A DNA stretch of 64,000 nt, from the NCBI RefSeq assembly GCF_947179165.1, contig NC_077237.1, positions 59,627,523 through 59,691,522 of the forward strand, written 5' to 3'. The notes beneath the pieces are model-generated. The model made no database searches. It was not told the origin of the DNA and saw nothing but the letters and a program-made list of their open reading frames with translations. The DNA comes from Solanum dulcamara (Eukaryota > Streptophyta > Magnoliopsida > Solanales > Solanaceae). Positions 12,827 to 23,918 of the stretch are shown piece by piece (positions within the stretch are counted from its first letter, which is position 1; each line of letters opens with the position of its first letter). The position numbers and the translations under genes were made by a program.

Positions 12827-13644
12827 TGATTCCCTGATGAATCTTTGATTGTCTTTGTCTACTATCAATTGTGGGTTAAGGTATTAGATTTGGAAAAGGT
12901 TTGATTCAAGTCCGGGAAATGGTGGTATCTTCGTAATACTTTTGGGTTCAATTCATTCTCCTTCAACTATTGTTTCCTCTGTCAGGCTTATGGGGTCTTG
13001 TAGGTGGTTACTTCTTATTTGTGCATAAGCGTACTCGTTGGTTTTATGGGAGCCCGGCAGAATTAGTTAGATTCTTTCTCTTTGTTTTCTCATATGCTTG
13101 TGTACATACCTATATTTACTTCTTGTCTTGTCTTTGGTTGTGATATTTTACGCACATTTCAGTTTAGTTTTGCTTATCTTCCTCAGTCGGCCTATAATAC
13201 CTATTGGGTACCTGTTGTTTTAGTACTCATACTACACTCTGCATCTGTTTTCATGATGCAGGTCCAAGTACTAGCTACCGGCATTGAGTTTGAGCTAGCT
13301 GCAGTCATGATGGAGGCAAGGGTGAGCACATTGCATCCTGGATTTACCCATCTCCTTCTATATATACATTTTCCCTGTGTTTTGCTTTTTGAGACAGCTT
13401 TGTTTCCGTGGTCCACTTTTGGAACTTGTACTCTTTATACTAGTATCTTTGTATAGGTAACTTCTAAGTTTTGGGAGGGATCTTTTTGATTTGAATATAT
13501 TTAGTTGCTTCTGTCCGTTCATGTATGCTCTTGTTATTTTCATTACTGTTTTAGATAGATTTGTTGGAATTCTACCATGACATCCTATTACTTACAGTTC
13601 TGAGATATGGGTCAACTTGCCTAAGAAATCGAGTCGTGACAAGT

Positions 13645-13664
13645 TGGTATCAAAGGCTCAGGTT
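13645..13664 (+). other. Primer-binding site of fragment C
   Basis: TGGTATCAAAGGCTCAGGTT starts four bases after the LTR end (GTGACA, 13641). It matches the initiator-Met-type primer sites of the other elements in its first eight or nine bases. Confidence 0.8.
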
Positions 13665-13846
13665 CACCGGTCTCATTTGTACAGAGTTAACGTCTAGTAG
13701 AGTCTTATGGATCAGCGCGAAGATGTCTGTGACTTATCCTTGGGAGGCTACAGGATCTCTTTAGGAATGAGTCTTTTTGTATCGTTGTCGTGCAGTGTTC
13801 TTCTTATTAGTTTTTGGAAATATCTCTTGTTCTACTCTTTTACAGG

Positions 13847-14645
13847 ATGGCTCGCACGCTCGCTAGAGGTAGAGGCCAACCACGGAGTCATGCCAGGGCT
13901 GTAGTACCAGCCCAGGACTGAGGGCAGACTTCGGAGCTGGAGGTGGAGCCACAGTAGCTCTAGTACATCAGCAGCTGGTAGGCTCAAGACTAGGCCAGCC
14001 ACCGCCCAAGCCAGCAGCAGCTCCAGACTTAAAGGCGATGCTCACCCAGATTTTGGCTGCTATTGGGATATGCGGTAGGCCCCATCTCTAGGCGCTCCAG
14101 TACCGCAGGACCAGCCTGCTCCAGCGGCACCAGTTGTTCCACAGCCATCGACATCGACTGCTCAGCCTGATGATTTGGAGGGCGTTATACCACTACAGGA
14201 GCAAAATATGCTTGGGGTGTTCCTTCGACTATCACCCCCGATATTTTCTAGGGCTGTGGGTGAGGATGTCTATGAGTTTTTGCTTACACTCCACGATCGG
14301 GTATTAACCATGGGTTTAGTAGAGTCTAGAGGAGCTAACTTCACTTCTTATCATCTAGATAATCCCGCCAGGCAGTGGTAGCGTACCTACCTAGAGACCA
14401 GGTCAGCTGGGTCTCCACCGATCATATGGGATGAGTTTTCAAAGGCCTTCTTAGCCTGGTTTATCCATAGAAGTGTCAGATATCAGCTCCGAGATCAGTT
14501 TTCACGGTTAAAGCAGGGCTCCATGACCATATCAGAGTAAAAGGCCCAATTCCACAAGCTCTCCGAGCATACTTCCATGATATTACCCACAGAAGAGGAC
14601 ATAGTTCATTGCTTCATCAGGGGATTGAGGCTTTAACTACATATT
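13847..14645 (+). pseudogene. gag of fragment C, 3' truncated, with stops
   Basis: The start ATG at 13847 follows TTTTACAGG and opens with MARTLARGRGQPRSHARA, a basic Gly/Arg-rich gag start. After several stops the capsid core is readable at 14175-14381 (FLRLSPPIFSRAVGEDVYEF). It continues past a stop with SPPIIWDEFSKAFLAWFI and LPTEEDIVHCFIRGLR, the usual order for plant gypsy capsid. The reading ends at about 14645, before any zinc knuckle. Most stops are TAG or TGA where Gln or Trp would be expected. Confidence 0.75.
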
Positions 14646-14647
14646 AA

Positions 14648-15480
14648 GACTCAATTGGATCTCAACAGGTGAATTGGAACTAGTTCTCTAGTGCTTTCTA
14701 CGATCGTTTTATTCCCTTGAGTGAAGAAGAAGAGCTGATTATGGTTTGAGGCAGGAGGGCCTTATAGTTTTAGAGTATGAGACTCGATTCTATCACTCAT
14801 TTAGGCATACTTTAGTCATTCTTCACGATGCAACTAAGAGGGTCCACGGGTTTGTGAAAGGATTGACTACTCTATCCATATAGTTGTGTTCAGATCTTTC
14901 CATAGGAGGATTCCTTCTGGTCCATTGTGGATGCAGCCAACGAGGAAGATTTGATTAAGAGGGAGGAATTTGGGGACCCTAAGAGGTTTTGTATAGATAG
15001 TCAATATTTTGGTACCTCATTTGGAGGTAAGAGGCCTTATAAAGGGGTAGTTCTTTTTAGTATAAAGGGATAGTTCAGACGTCTATGCTGGATGTTAAGG
15101 GGTCAAACACCTCATAGGTCCTATAATGCTGGTCAGGATTATCAACAATCATAACAGAGGTCAGCGAGCCATGGTGGTCATACAGGCTCCTCCAGTTCAA
15201 CACACCAATTTTCTACTTCAAAGTCTTATTACAGTTATGGGGATCCTAGTAATATGATTTGTTAGTGTCCATCTCAGACTTATTCAGTTCCCTAACATAT
15301 GTATTCTACTCCAGTAAGAGCATCAGTACCTCCGACTAAGGGTCAAAGTAGAGCTTAGACTGATAAAGGTGGTTGCACTCTTGGTAGGGGTGCTAGAGGT
15401 GTTGTAGTTTTGCAAGGAAGGGGTAGAGGTGCATTGAAAATTGGTGCTAGGAAGCCTAGTGTTAAGCTTTCTTAGGGAGA
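14648..15480 (+). pseudogene. gag of A2, 5' truncated
   Basis: It begins inside the capsid domain at IGSQQVNWN, equivalent to IGSQHVTWDEF of A1, and continues with SAFYDRFIPLSEEEE. It then runs through a degenerate Ser/Gly/Arg-rich tail (15060-15470) parallel to A1 4270-4670. Frameshifts and stops occur throughout. The upstream neighbour is C gag, but the two do not join at equivalent capsid positions: C stops downstream of the point where A2 begins. Confidence 0.7.
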
Positions 15481-15679
15481 CTTAAGGCTGAGGCTTTTGA
15501 TGCAATTATCACAGGTATCGTCCTAGTTTGCCATCAATCACTGTTTGTGTTATTTGATCTAGGTTCTACATTATCCTATGTGTCTACCTATTTTACATCT
15601 AGATTTGATTTGATATGTGATCGTATGTGTGTGTATGTGCATATTTCTACACCAGTAGTTGAGCCCTTGTGGTGGATCT

Positions 15680-15856
15680 AGTGAAGAGGCAAATCCACTG
15701 GCACCACAAGGCTCATTATTTTTAAGGGTGCAATGCTTAACATTTATACGTTCCTTATAAATATATATAAAAATATACATGTATATACAGATTATAAATC
15801 GAGATCATGAGTTGCTGCACCCCCTCCATGCAATATAGATCTATCCCTGATTGAGT
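15680..15856. mobile_element. ~175-bp insertion in A2 relative to A1, unknown small element
   Basis: A1 reads TGGTGGATCGAGTGTAT at about 4915. A2 reads TGGTGGATC at about 15670-15678 and resumes with GAGTGTAT at 15857. The extra stretch contains GGGTGCAATGCTTAACATTT and, toward its end, a GTTGCTGCACCCCC word that is partly complementary to the first part. I could not define its termini or a clear target duplication. It may be a short non-autonomous element or part of a larger repeat. Confidence 0.45.
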
Positions 15857-16433
15857 GTATTGATCCTGTTTTATTTCATTTGTTGGTTATGACACTTGGG
15901 TAGACATGATATTCTAGGGATGGTAGATTTTGATGTTATCTTGGGTATGGATTTTCCCTCTCCCTATCATGCGATTCTTGATTTTTATGTTAAGACTACT
16001 ACTTTAGTGATGCCTGGTATGTCGAAGATTGAGTGGAAGGGTACTAGTGGTTCTTACCCTAGTAAGGTGATTTCATAAATTCATGCTCAAAGGTTGATTA
16101 ATAGAGGGTGTATGTATTATTTAGCTTTCGCCTAGGACACTAATGTTGAGACTTCTATGGAGTCTATTTTCGTGGTTTAGGAGTTTGTAGATATGTTCCC
16201 TACTGACCTTCCTAGTGTTCCTCCGGATAGGGACATTGATTTTGCTATTGATTTGGAGTTGGAAACTAAGCCCATTTTTATCCCTCTGTACCACATTGAT
16301 CTAGCAGAGTGGAAGGAGTTGATTGATCAATTGCAAGATCTATTGATCAAGGAGTTCATTCTCCCTAGTGTGTCACCTTGCGGTGCACCAGTCTTATTTA
16401 TGAAGAAGAAATATGGGTCCATGATGATGTTTT
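15857..16433 (+). pseudogene. A2 protease end and start of reverse transcriptase
   Basis: The segment 15896-16078 gives DVILGMDFPSPYHAILDF, the conserved end of the protease region (compare DVIMGMDWLASCYANI in B). The segment 16193-16525 opens with PPDRDIDFAIDLE and SVSPCGAPVLFMKKKYGS, the RT entry. The reading is cut at 16433 by the LTR start of element B. The sequence GTTTT (16429-16433) is repeated at 31965-31969, where the RT resumes. Confidence 0.85.
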
Positions 16434-16773
16434 TGTTATGCCCCGTACTTTTGTACTATGAAACACTTCTTAAACTTCTTAAAATATGCCCTGTGACCCA
16501 GATTATCTACAACCTTACCAAATAACTCTAAGGAAGGGAGAATGTGAGGCCCCATAGGAGGGAAGATTAGAAATAGGTCTAGAGGGACTTGGAAGGAGTT
16601 AGGGGGCCAAATAATAAGTTGTGGTACGCAATCTACTTGCGTAAGTTATCAACATGGATGTCCTATATACTTAAGTTACTTGAGTACACATCGAGCTTAA
16701 ATAGTGAGGAATACATAAGCTCTTAAAGTGAGATAAGCTTATGAACCCACGGAAGAGGAGAAAGGAGGCATAA

Positions 16774-16865
16774 CACCTACTTGGACTAAGTAGGTGATGC
16801 ACCAACTTGGACCAAGTAGGTGATGCCCCTACTTGGACCAAGTAGGTGTGTCACCTACTTGAGGT
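16774..16865. repeat. Tandem array of palindromes in the B LTR
   Basis: The core CACCTACTTGG-A-CCAAGTAGGTG (11-base arms, one-base centre) and variants recur about every 26-30 bp: near 16775, 16800, 16828 and a half copy near 16852. The same array, with other variants, is at 24259-24356 and 29504-29601. It lies roughly 150-230 bp upstream of the TATA-like run, so it is in U3. Confidence 0.85.
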
Positions 16866-16929
16866 GGGTTCCATACTGCCACGTGGCAGCCTTAGAGTGG
16901 TGGCATGGATTGGTTAGTCCAATGGGAGG

Positions 16930-17012
16930 TGGACATGTGTCACCCTTAGGAGATGACACGTGTCACCCTTAGGGGATGACATGTGTCACTTTTTAAGAAA
17001 GGATATATATAT
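16930..17012 (+). promoter_or_regulatory. Probable U3 promoter of the B 5' LTR
   Basis: Three ATGACAxGTGTCAC-like words lie in tandem (near 16933, 16954 and 16977). The middle one is the perfect 12-base palindrome TGACACGTGTCA (16954-16965) with a G-box CACGTG core. They are followed by the TATA-like run ATATATATAT near 17003-17012. G-boxes of this type bind plant bZIP and bHLH factors, so stress or ABA response is possible but inferred. In the other two LTRs the CACGTG cores read CATGTG. Confidence 0.55.
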
Positions 17013-19287
17013 TTCTTTTGATGACTAAGTCATCTTAATATCATATTTACACTTAGAAAAAATAAGAGAGAATTGAGGGAAAGCTTGAGAGAACAAGCAA
17101 AGAGGAGCTACAGGTTTGGGGGACAAGAAAGGTAAGGCCCGATTTTGTTCCGTGAATTAATTATTTAAGGTATCCTATGGTGATATAATGGTGTTTAATA
17201 ATGAAAAATTTTGGTTTGGGGCAGCAAGGAAGGATGACGAGCAGTCCACTACTTTTCAGCGCAGTTAAGGAACTTCCGAGGCTAGTTTTTGCAAGTTTTG
17301 AACAAGGTAAGTTCTTCCCTTTCAAGGTGGACTTAATCATGTTGATATGGTGTGTAACATAGGTGTTAAATGAAGTTAAAAGTAGGGAAAATGTATAAAA
17401 ACAAACTAAATTGAAGTCGTTCTAGCCGAATTAAAGTTGTTAAGGTTGTATAGTGTTGTTGTGATTGTGGCGTTGTCTTTGGAGATGGTTTTATGAAGTG
17501 CTGCAGTGTTAGAACGTATGTCAAAATAGGATTGGGTGCTTCTGGTTGTAGCCACCTAACCCTCCATTCCGCGTAGTTAAAGATTTTTCGAATTAACGAT
17601 TGAAAACCTTATTTTGGTATCGTAGTTTTAAGTGAGTTGTTTGGAGTTTGTGTTGCGTAACATTGAAGAGGTTTACTTATATATGAGATGATGAATGTTT
17701 GTTGTTGGTTGTCTGTAGTAATTGATTATGTAGTTGGAAGTTCGAATAGGGCACGTTATAGGGGAAATGCTGCCCGATTTCCATTAACTTCTTAACCAAG
17801 TAATAAACTACTTGAGAAAGGCCTAAGAAAATGATTCCTATGGATACTTGGTTATAGTTTGAGAAGCTGGACGGTTGAAGGTTATTAATGTTAGTATTAC
17901 CTTCGTGTTAAATAGGTTTAGGAGGCGACGAGGCAAAAGTGGTTACGATTACTCGATAAAAGGTATGTAAAGCTTATCTCTTCCTTTCTTTTGGCATGTC
18001 TTCAAGTTAAGTTATGTATGATATGAACTTGGAGGTCATCCCATTCCTAAGTTCTATATATAAATTATGACTCGTACTACTCGTGAATGTTAAAGGCTCT
18101 ATAAGAGTAAAATTCTCTAATTACATAAACTATATGGCATCGCCTTGACACATGCTTCTGATGCTTGAGACTTCACTTGATATGATTTTTACTGACCGTT
18201 AGAGGGTACTTAAAATGACTACTACCTTGATCTTCAAGTGATGGTTCGCTTGATTACTCGGTTGGGACTCGGATGGTAATTTAGTTACATATGATTATGC
18301 GCTGCCTTGCTCATGCACACTATAACACATCTTGCATCGAGTCCCGGGTCGGCTATAATATATGCGTATGCGATCATATGATATGTGGATTGGGCCATCT
18401 TTCCTTGGCACTATTATTTGATATGTATGTATATAGATCGGGCCGTCATTCCTCGGCACTAATATATGAGATACAGGTTGGGATGTCATTCCTCAGCATT
18501 ATCATATGATATATGGATCGGGCCATCGTCCTCGTTATATATTTGCTATATACATGGATTGGGCTGTACGTCCTATAGTGCTAATAATACACAGGTTCTC
18601 ATGATGACAGTGATGATAATATATATGTCTTTATTTTATAGATGCAGGTACGGTGAATGGATAAACATTATACTTGCCCCTTCCTTCCCTGTTTTAACTG
18701 TAACTTCTTTATAATGTTGTATGCTTACATAATCATTACATATGTCCTACTGACCCCCTCTTTCCGAAGGGCTGCATTTCATACCCGCAGGTGCAGACAT
18801 AGGTTTTAGGAGTCCGCCAGCTTAGGATTCCTCTTAGATAATTTGAAAGAAGCTCCATTATATCAGAGCCTAGTTTTTGGTACTGACCCTTGGTGTATAT
18901 ATTTACTTTCCTTTATTCAAAGGTATGGCGGGGGCCTTATCCCGCCATATGTTATCATCACTACTCTTAGAGGTCTGTAGACATTGGAGTAGGTTGTGTA
19001 TATATGTGTGCTTAATCGTGTTTGTATAAGGTATGCTTGGGATGTTCCCTTTGTTGAGGTAGCCTTCTCGGCTCGCATGTATGTATATAATGGGACAACC
19101 CCACATGCTATGATAGCTTCATCGGCTTATATGTTATGCTGCTTGAATAATAAGTTGTAGCCTCTCAGGAGACGGGTTGGGCTAATATGTGATCATACGG
19201 CAAGCTTACTTAAAGTTTACAGGTGTATACGCGAGTGTCCAGCTTGGGAACCCGGTCACGGCCCATGGGGTTACATTATGAAAAAAG

Positions 19288-19307
19288 TGGTATCAGAGCA
19301 GTTCATT
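19288..19307 (+). other. Primer-binding site of B
   Basis: TGGTATCAGAGCAGTTCATT begins five bases after the LTR end. Its first 12 bases match the initiator tRNA-Met complement exactly. There is no second primer site before the second pol copy, because the middle LTR is cut before its end. Confidence 0.88.
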
Positions 19308-19475
19308 CTCGGAGTATCTACAAACCATGTCTAGTAGAGTCTTGTTTATCGGTGTGCTATGCACCACACCCATAAATAGGAGGCTACAGGGCATTTAGGA
19401 TATTGTCTTTCCTTCTTATCTTACATCATGCGATAGAGCTTCAATAGTAAGATAATTTCTCCCTAACGGTTCATC

Positions 19476-20177
19476 ATGTTTACATCAATGCCTCTAAGGA
19501 AAGCGACCATTGCCCAAAAAGGCAAGTCAATAGCGGGAGAAACTAGTCAGATCCCAAGAGTTACTTGGGCTTGTTCCCAGTCTATGCTAGGGATTGCGCT
19601 GCAATCGGTGAGCTATACTATGCTGCTACCTCCAGAGGAGCCTAGAATAGCAGCACCTATAGATCTTGAAGCTCCAATGCCTGAGCCTCCAGCTCACATC
19701 CAAGGCCGGAAGATAGAGCCATGAGTGATGCAATGCAACTATTGACTAGGATAATGGTAGGGCAGGCTCAAAGGCATGGGTTGGGAGCGGATAATGTTGA
19801 TAGACATAATAGTTTAAGAGTTCGTGACTTCTTGACGTGTAACCCTCTAGAGTTCTATGGGTCAAGGCCTGCAGATGACCCGCAGGAGTTTATTTGACAG
19901 ATGTAGTGCACATTGAGAGTAATTAGGGCTTCTGAGGCTGAGTCTATTGTGTTGGCTTTATATCGGCTGTGTGACATAGCCATTAACTGGTATGAGTCCT
20001 GGGAATTATCGAAGGGCGAGGGTGCTCCTCCAGTAGTTTGGGATGAGTTTGTGGAAGCCTTCTTTGGCCATTTTCTACCTCCGGAAATAAAATAAGCCAG
20101 AGTTGATAAATTCTTGTAGCTAAGGCAAAATGGTAGGAGTGTTAAAGACTATAGCCTTGAATTTGACTCGTTGGCGA
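19476..20177 (+). pseudogene. gag of B, with an internal deletion removing the nucleocapsid
   Basis: The ATG at 19476 opens an 82-residue stretch (MFTSMPLRKATIAQKGKSIA) that ends at a TGA at 19722. Past that stop, capsid sequence follows: RVRDFLTCNPLEFYGS, then 19913-20095 with PPVVWDEFVEAFFGHFLPPE, then VKDYSLEFDSLAR. Normally capsid continues for a few hundred bases and ends in a CCHC zinc knuckle. Here LAR (about 20170-20179) is joined out of frame to GGAAQPTRSVAGS, sequence that normally lies after the knuckle. The capsid end and nucleocapsid are therefore deleted. The deletion point coincides with the start of the duplicated segment at 20178. Confidence 0.75.
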
Positions 20178-20201
20178 GGTGGTGCAGCCCAGCCTACTAG
20201 G

Positions 20202-23200
20202 TCAGTTGCTGGTTCTTTGTATTCGGTGGCTATGCGCCCTAGGGGGCAGGGTATTCAGGTACCAACAGGCCTTGGTAGAGGCCGTGGTGGAGCTTTTAGT
20301 TCTAGCAGCCCTGCAAATCACATTTATACCTTGGCTAGTAGACAGGACTAGGAGGCATCGCCATATGTGGTTATAGGTATATTATCAATCTGTTCTCAGG
20401 ATGTATATGCATTAATAGATCCAGGTTCCACTTTATCATACATATCTCCTTTTGTTGCGAGTCGAGTCGGAATAAAACCTGAGCTAATAGATCTGTTCGA
20501 GGTGGCTACCCCGATAGGAGACTCTATTATAGTAAAGCAAGTACATAGAAATTGCTCAGTGGGTATAGGTAGTCGTCATACTGTGGCTGATCTACTAGAG
20601 TTAGATATGGTGGAGTTTGATGTTATTATGGGTATGGATTGGTTAGCTTCTTGTTATGCCAACATTAGTTGTAGAAACAAAGTAGTTCGGTTCCAGCTCC
20701 CAGACGAGCCAACTATCGAATGGTTAGGGAATACGGCATCGCTGAGGGGTAATTTTATTTCATACCTCAAGGCAAGGAAAATAGTTCAAAAGGGGTATAT
20801 TTATCATTTGGTGCGGGTGCATGACCTGGAAGCAGAGGTACCGACTCTTTAGTCAGTACTAGTGGTCAATAAGTATCTAGATGTATTCCCAAATGAACTT
20901 CCAGGTCTTCCTCCCGAATGGGAGATCGAGTTCACTGTAGATGTGTTACCAGATACTCAGCCTATATCTATCTCTCCTTACAGAATGGCACCTGCAGAAT
21001 TGAAGGAATTAAAAGAGCAGTTGAGGTACTTGTTAGAAAAAGGCTTCATTAGGCCTAGTACATCATCTTGGGGAGCACCGGTACTGTTTGTGAAAAAAAT
21101 GATGGGTCGCTGCGAATGTGTGTTGACTATAGGTAGCTGAATAAGGCAACAATAAAGAACAAATACCCTCTCCCCAGGATTGACTATTTGTTTGACTAGT
21201 TATAGGGTGCTAAGTGTTTCTCAAAGATAGACCTATGGTCCGGCTACCATCAGGTATGGGTAAGAGAAGCAGATATTCTAAAGACTACGTTCAGAACCCG
21301 ATACAGGCATTACAAGTGTAGGGTAATGTCCTTTGGACTGACCAACACCCCAGCGGTGTTTATTGACTTGATAAACCGGGTGTTCAAGCCTTTTCTAGAC
21401 TTGTTTGTGATTGTGTTTATTGATAACATCCTGGTCTATTCACGATCGAAAGCGGAACACACGGATCATTTGTGGATGGTACTTAGGGTGCTTCAACACC
21501 AGAAATTGTACGCAAAATTCTCTAAGTGTGAATTCTGGTTGACCTCGGTATCATTCTTGGGGCATGTTATCGGGGCAGATAGCATTTGGGTTGATACATA
21601 AAAAATTAAGGCTATAAGGGCATGGCCTAGAACGATGACTCCCATGGAAGTACGTAGTTTTCTGGGGTTAGAAAGATATTATAGAAGGTTCATGGAAAAC
21701 TTCACTTCAATTTCCGTACCTTTAACTAGGCTAACTTAGAAAGCAGCCAAGTTCCAGTGGACCGATACATGCGAATGGAGCTTCCAGTTATTGAAGGACA
21801 AATTGACTACGACCCCAGTCCTAACTCTTCTTGAGGGACCGTATGGCTACGTTATTTATTGTGATGCCTCTGGTATTGGGCTAGGGTGTGTGCTAATGCA
21901 GCATGGTAGATTCATAGCCTATGCCTCCCGATGACTCAGGAAACACGAGAAGAACTATCCAACCCATGACTTGTAGCTAGCAGCAGTAATTCATGCATTG
22001 AAAATATGAAGGCACTACTTATACGGTATACATTTTGATATTTATATAGATCATAAGAGCCTCCAATATATTTTCAAGCAGAAAGAGCTAAATTTATGGC
22101 AAAGGAGGTGGCTAGAATTGCTGAAAGACTATGATGTCGATATTCTATACCACCTAGGGAACGCAAGCATGGTGGCTGATTCACTTAGCCGTAAATCAAT
22201 GGGTAGTTTGGAAAATGTACAACCAGAGCGGAAAGAGATAGTCCGCAAAATTTTCCAATTAGCTAGCCTTGGAGTCTGGTTGGCCGCATTGGAGGATGGT
22301 GGAGTTTCGCTTCGACGAGTTGCCAAATCCTCTATAATGAAGGAGGTAAAACGCTGCTAGTATAAGGACCCCATCCTGGTATATTATAGAGACGTAGCTC
22401 TTCACAAAGAAAAGACTCCATTCGAGATCACCCCCGGCGGGGTACTAAGATGTAGAGGCCGAATCAGTGTACCTGAAATTATGGGGCTATGATAGCAGGT
22501 GATGGGAGAGGCACACCACGCCCACTACTCTATTCATCCAGGGTCGACCAAAATGTATCATGACCTCAAATGTCTGTATTGGTGGGATGGAATGAAAAAG
22601 GATATTGCCGAATTCGTGGCCCAGTGCCCAAATTATCAACAGGTTAAGATTAACCATCAGAAGCCTGGCGGGCTATTACAGGAGATGGAAATCCAGACTT
22701 GGAAGTGGGAAGCAATCAATATGGATTTCATTACAGGCTTACCTCGCACTCTGTAGAAATATGATTCCATATGGGTTATTGTGGATAGACTAACGAAATT
22801 AGCCCACTTCCTCCTAGTTAGGACTACATACTCAGCTGAGGATTATGTGACGTTGTACATTAAGGAGGGGGTAAAACTTCATGGGGCCCCCACATCGATT
22901 ATATCAGATAGAGGAGCTCAATTCACCGCTAACTTCTGGAGATCGTTTCAAGAGAGATTGGGGACGCAGGTAAATCTTAGTACAACATTCCACCCTCAGA
23001 CGGATGGGCAGGCTAAACGTACCATTCAAATATTAGAAGACATGTTACAAGCTTGTATTATTGACTTTAGAGGCAGTTGGGATGATCATCTACCGCTTAT
23101 CGAGTTTGTCTATAATAACAGCTATCACTCTAGCATTTAAATAGTATCATATGAAGCTTTATATGGAAGGAAGTGTAGGTCACTGATTGACTGGTTTGAT

Positions 23201-23780
23201 ATTAGCGAGACACGACTAATAGGCCTAGATATGGTTCAGCAAGCGGTGGATAAAGTGAAGCTTATTCGGGAAAGATTATTAATAGCTCAAAGTTGACAAA
23301 AGGCATATGCAGATAATCGACGTCGACCTTTAGAGTTTCAGGTAGATGATTCGGTGTTCTTGAAAGTGTCACCCATGAAGGGAGTGTTGAGGTTCGGCAA
23401 GAAGGGGAAGCTTAGCCCAAGATACATTGGTCCTTATCAGATCATCCAAAGAATAGGCAAGGTTTCCTATGAGTTAGACCTACCATCGGATCTGGAAGCA
23501 GTACACCCAGTCTTTTATGTATCAATGCTTCGCAAATATGTCGGTGATCCTTCTAGAATATTCCCTGTGGATGATATCCAGCTGACTGAGGAACTCTCGT
23601 ATGAGGAATGACCTATAGCCGTACTGGATCACCAAGTCAAGAGATTGTGCACCAAAGATGTGGCCTCCGTCAAGGTGATATGGCGAAATAAAAATAGAGA
23701 AGAGATGACTTGGGAAGCTGAGGAGGAGATAAAGAATAAATATCCGTACTTGTTCCCGATGTCTACAGGTAATCTCAACT
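20202..23780 (+). pseudogene. pol of B, copy 1
   Basis: The protease at 20367-20852 has ALIDPGSTLSY (active-site region) and DVIMGMDWLASCYANI. RT begins at 20862 ([20 protein letters not shown]), with [12 protein letters not shown] and [15 protein letters not shown] at about 21405-21450. FIDNI replaces FIDDI, so a catalytic Asp is lost. RNase H sequence lies at about 21720-22110. The integrase zinc part at 22499 onwards has HAHYSIHPGS...CPNYQQ, with the last Cys now Tyr. The core has ISDRG and [14 protein letters not shown], where Lys stands for the DD35E Glu. A chromodomain-like end lies at about 23600-23765 (AVLDHQVKRL, EEMTWEAEEEI). Stops at, for example, 21199, 22756 and 23609 interrupt it. 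Confidence 0.88.
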
Positions 23781-23904
23781 CCTGAAACTATTACATTGAT
23801 TGCTTAGAAAAAAAATCATTTATGGTTGCAGTAAATAAAAGTTCTCTGTAATCTGTCTAAGACCTTGAAGAGGGTTTTACTTAACATTCGAGGATGAATG
23901 TGCT

Positions 23905-23918
23905 AAACGGGGGAAGGA
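23905..23918 (+). other. Polypurine tract of B, copy 1
   Basis: AAACGGGGGAAGGA lies directly before the LTR start TGTTATGCCC at 23919. It is an almost pure purine run and the strongest such tract in the window. The identical tract is at 29150-29163. Confidence 0.85.

Larger units (their letters stand above)
11336..14647 (+). mobile_element. Gypsy-type fragment C: LTR, primer-binding site and 5' half of gag
   Basis: An LTR of a family unlike A ends with GTCGTGACA at 13641. It is followed by a primer site at 13645 (TGGTATCAAAGGCTCAGGTT) and by gag from 13847. The 5' part of the LTR seems missing: the sequence near 11340-11600 already looks like interior. On the right, C gag stops abruptly at about 14645 and becomes A2 gag at a non-equivalent position. 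C therefore lacks protease, polymerase, integrase and its 3' LTR. Confidence 0.7.
16434..19283 (+). repeat. 5' LTR of B (about 2.85 kb)
   Basis: It begins TGTTATGCCCCGTACTTTTG. Its end is placed at TGAAA (19279-19283) by alignment to the 3' LTR end TGATA at 31964. Compared with the middle and 3' LTRs it shows about 20 differences in the first ~345 bp. It carries a palindrome array (16774-16865), ACGT-core palindromes, a TATA-like run, and a leader-like region (17040-17300) with AAGCTTGAGAGAACAAGCAA. Confidence 0.9.

Noticed and set aside
13082..13456. 124-residue ORF
   Set aside because: It lies within the C LTR. There is no domain, and no support from the homologous parts of other elements.
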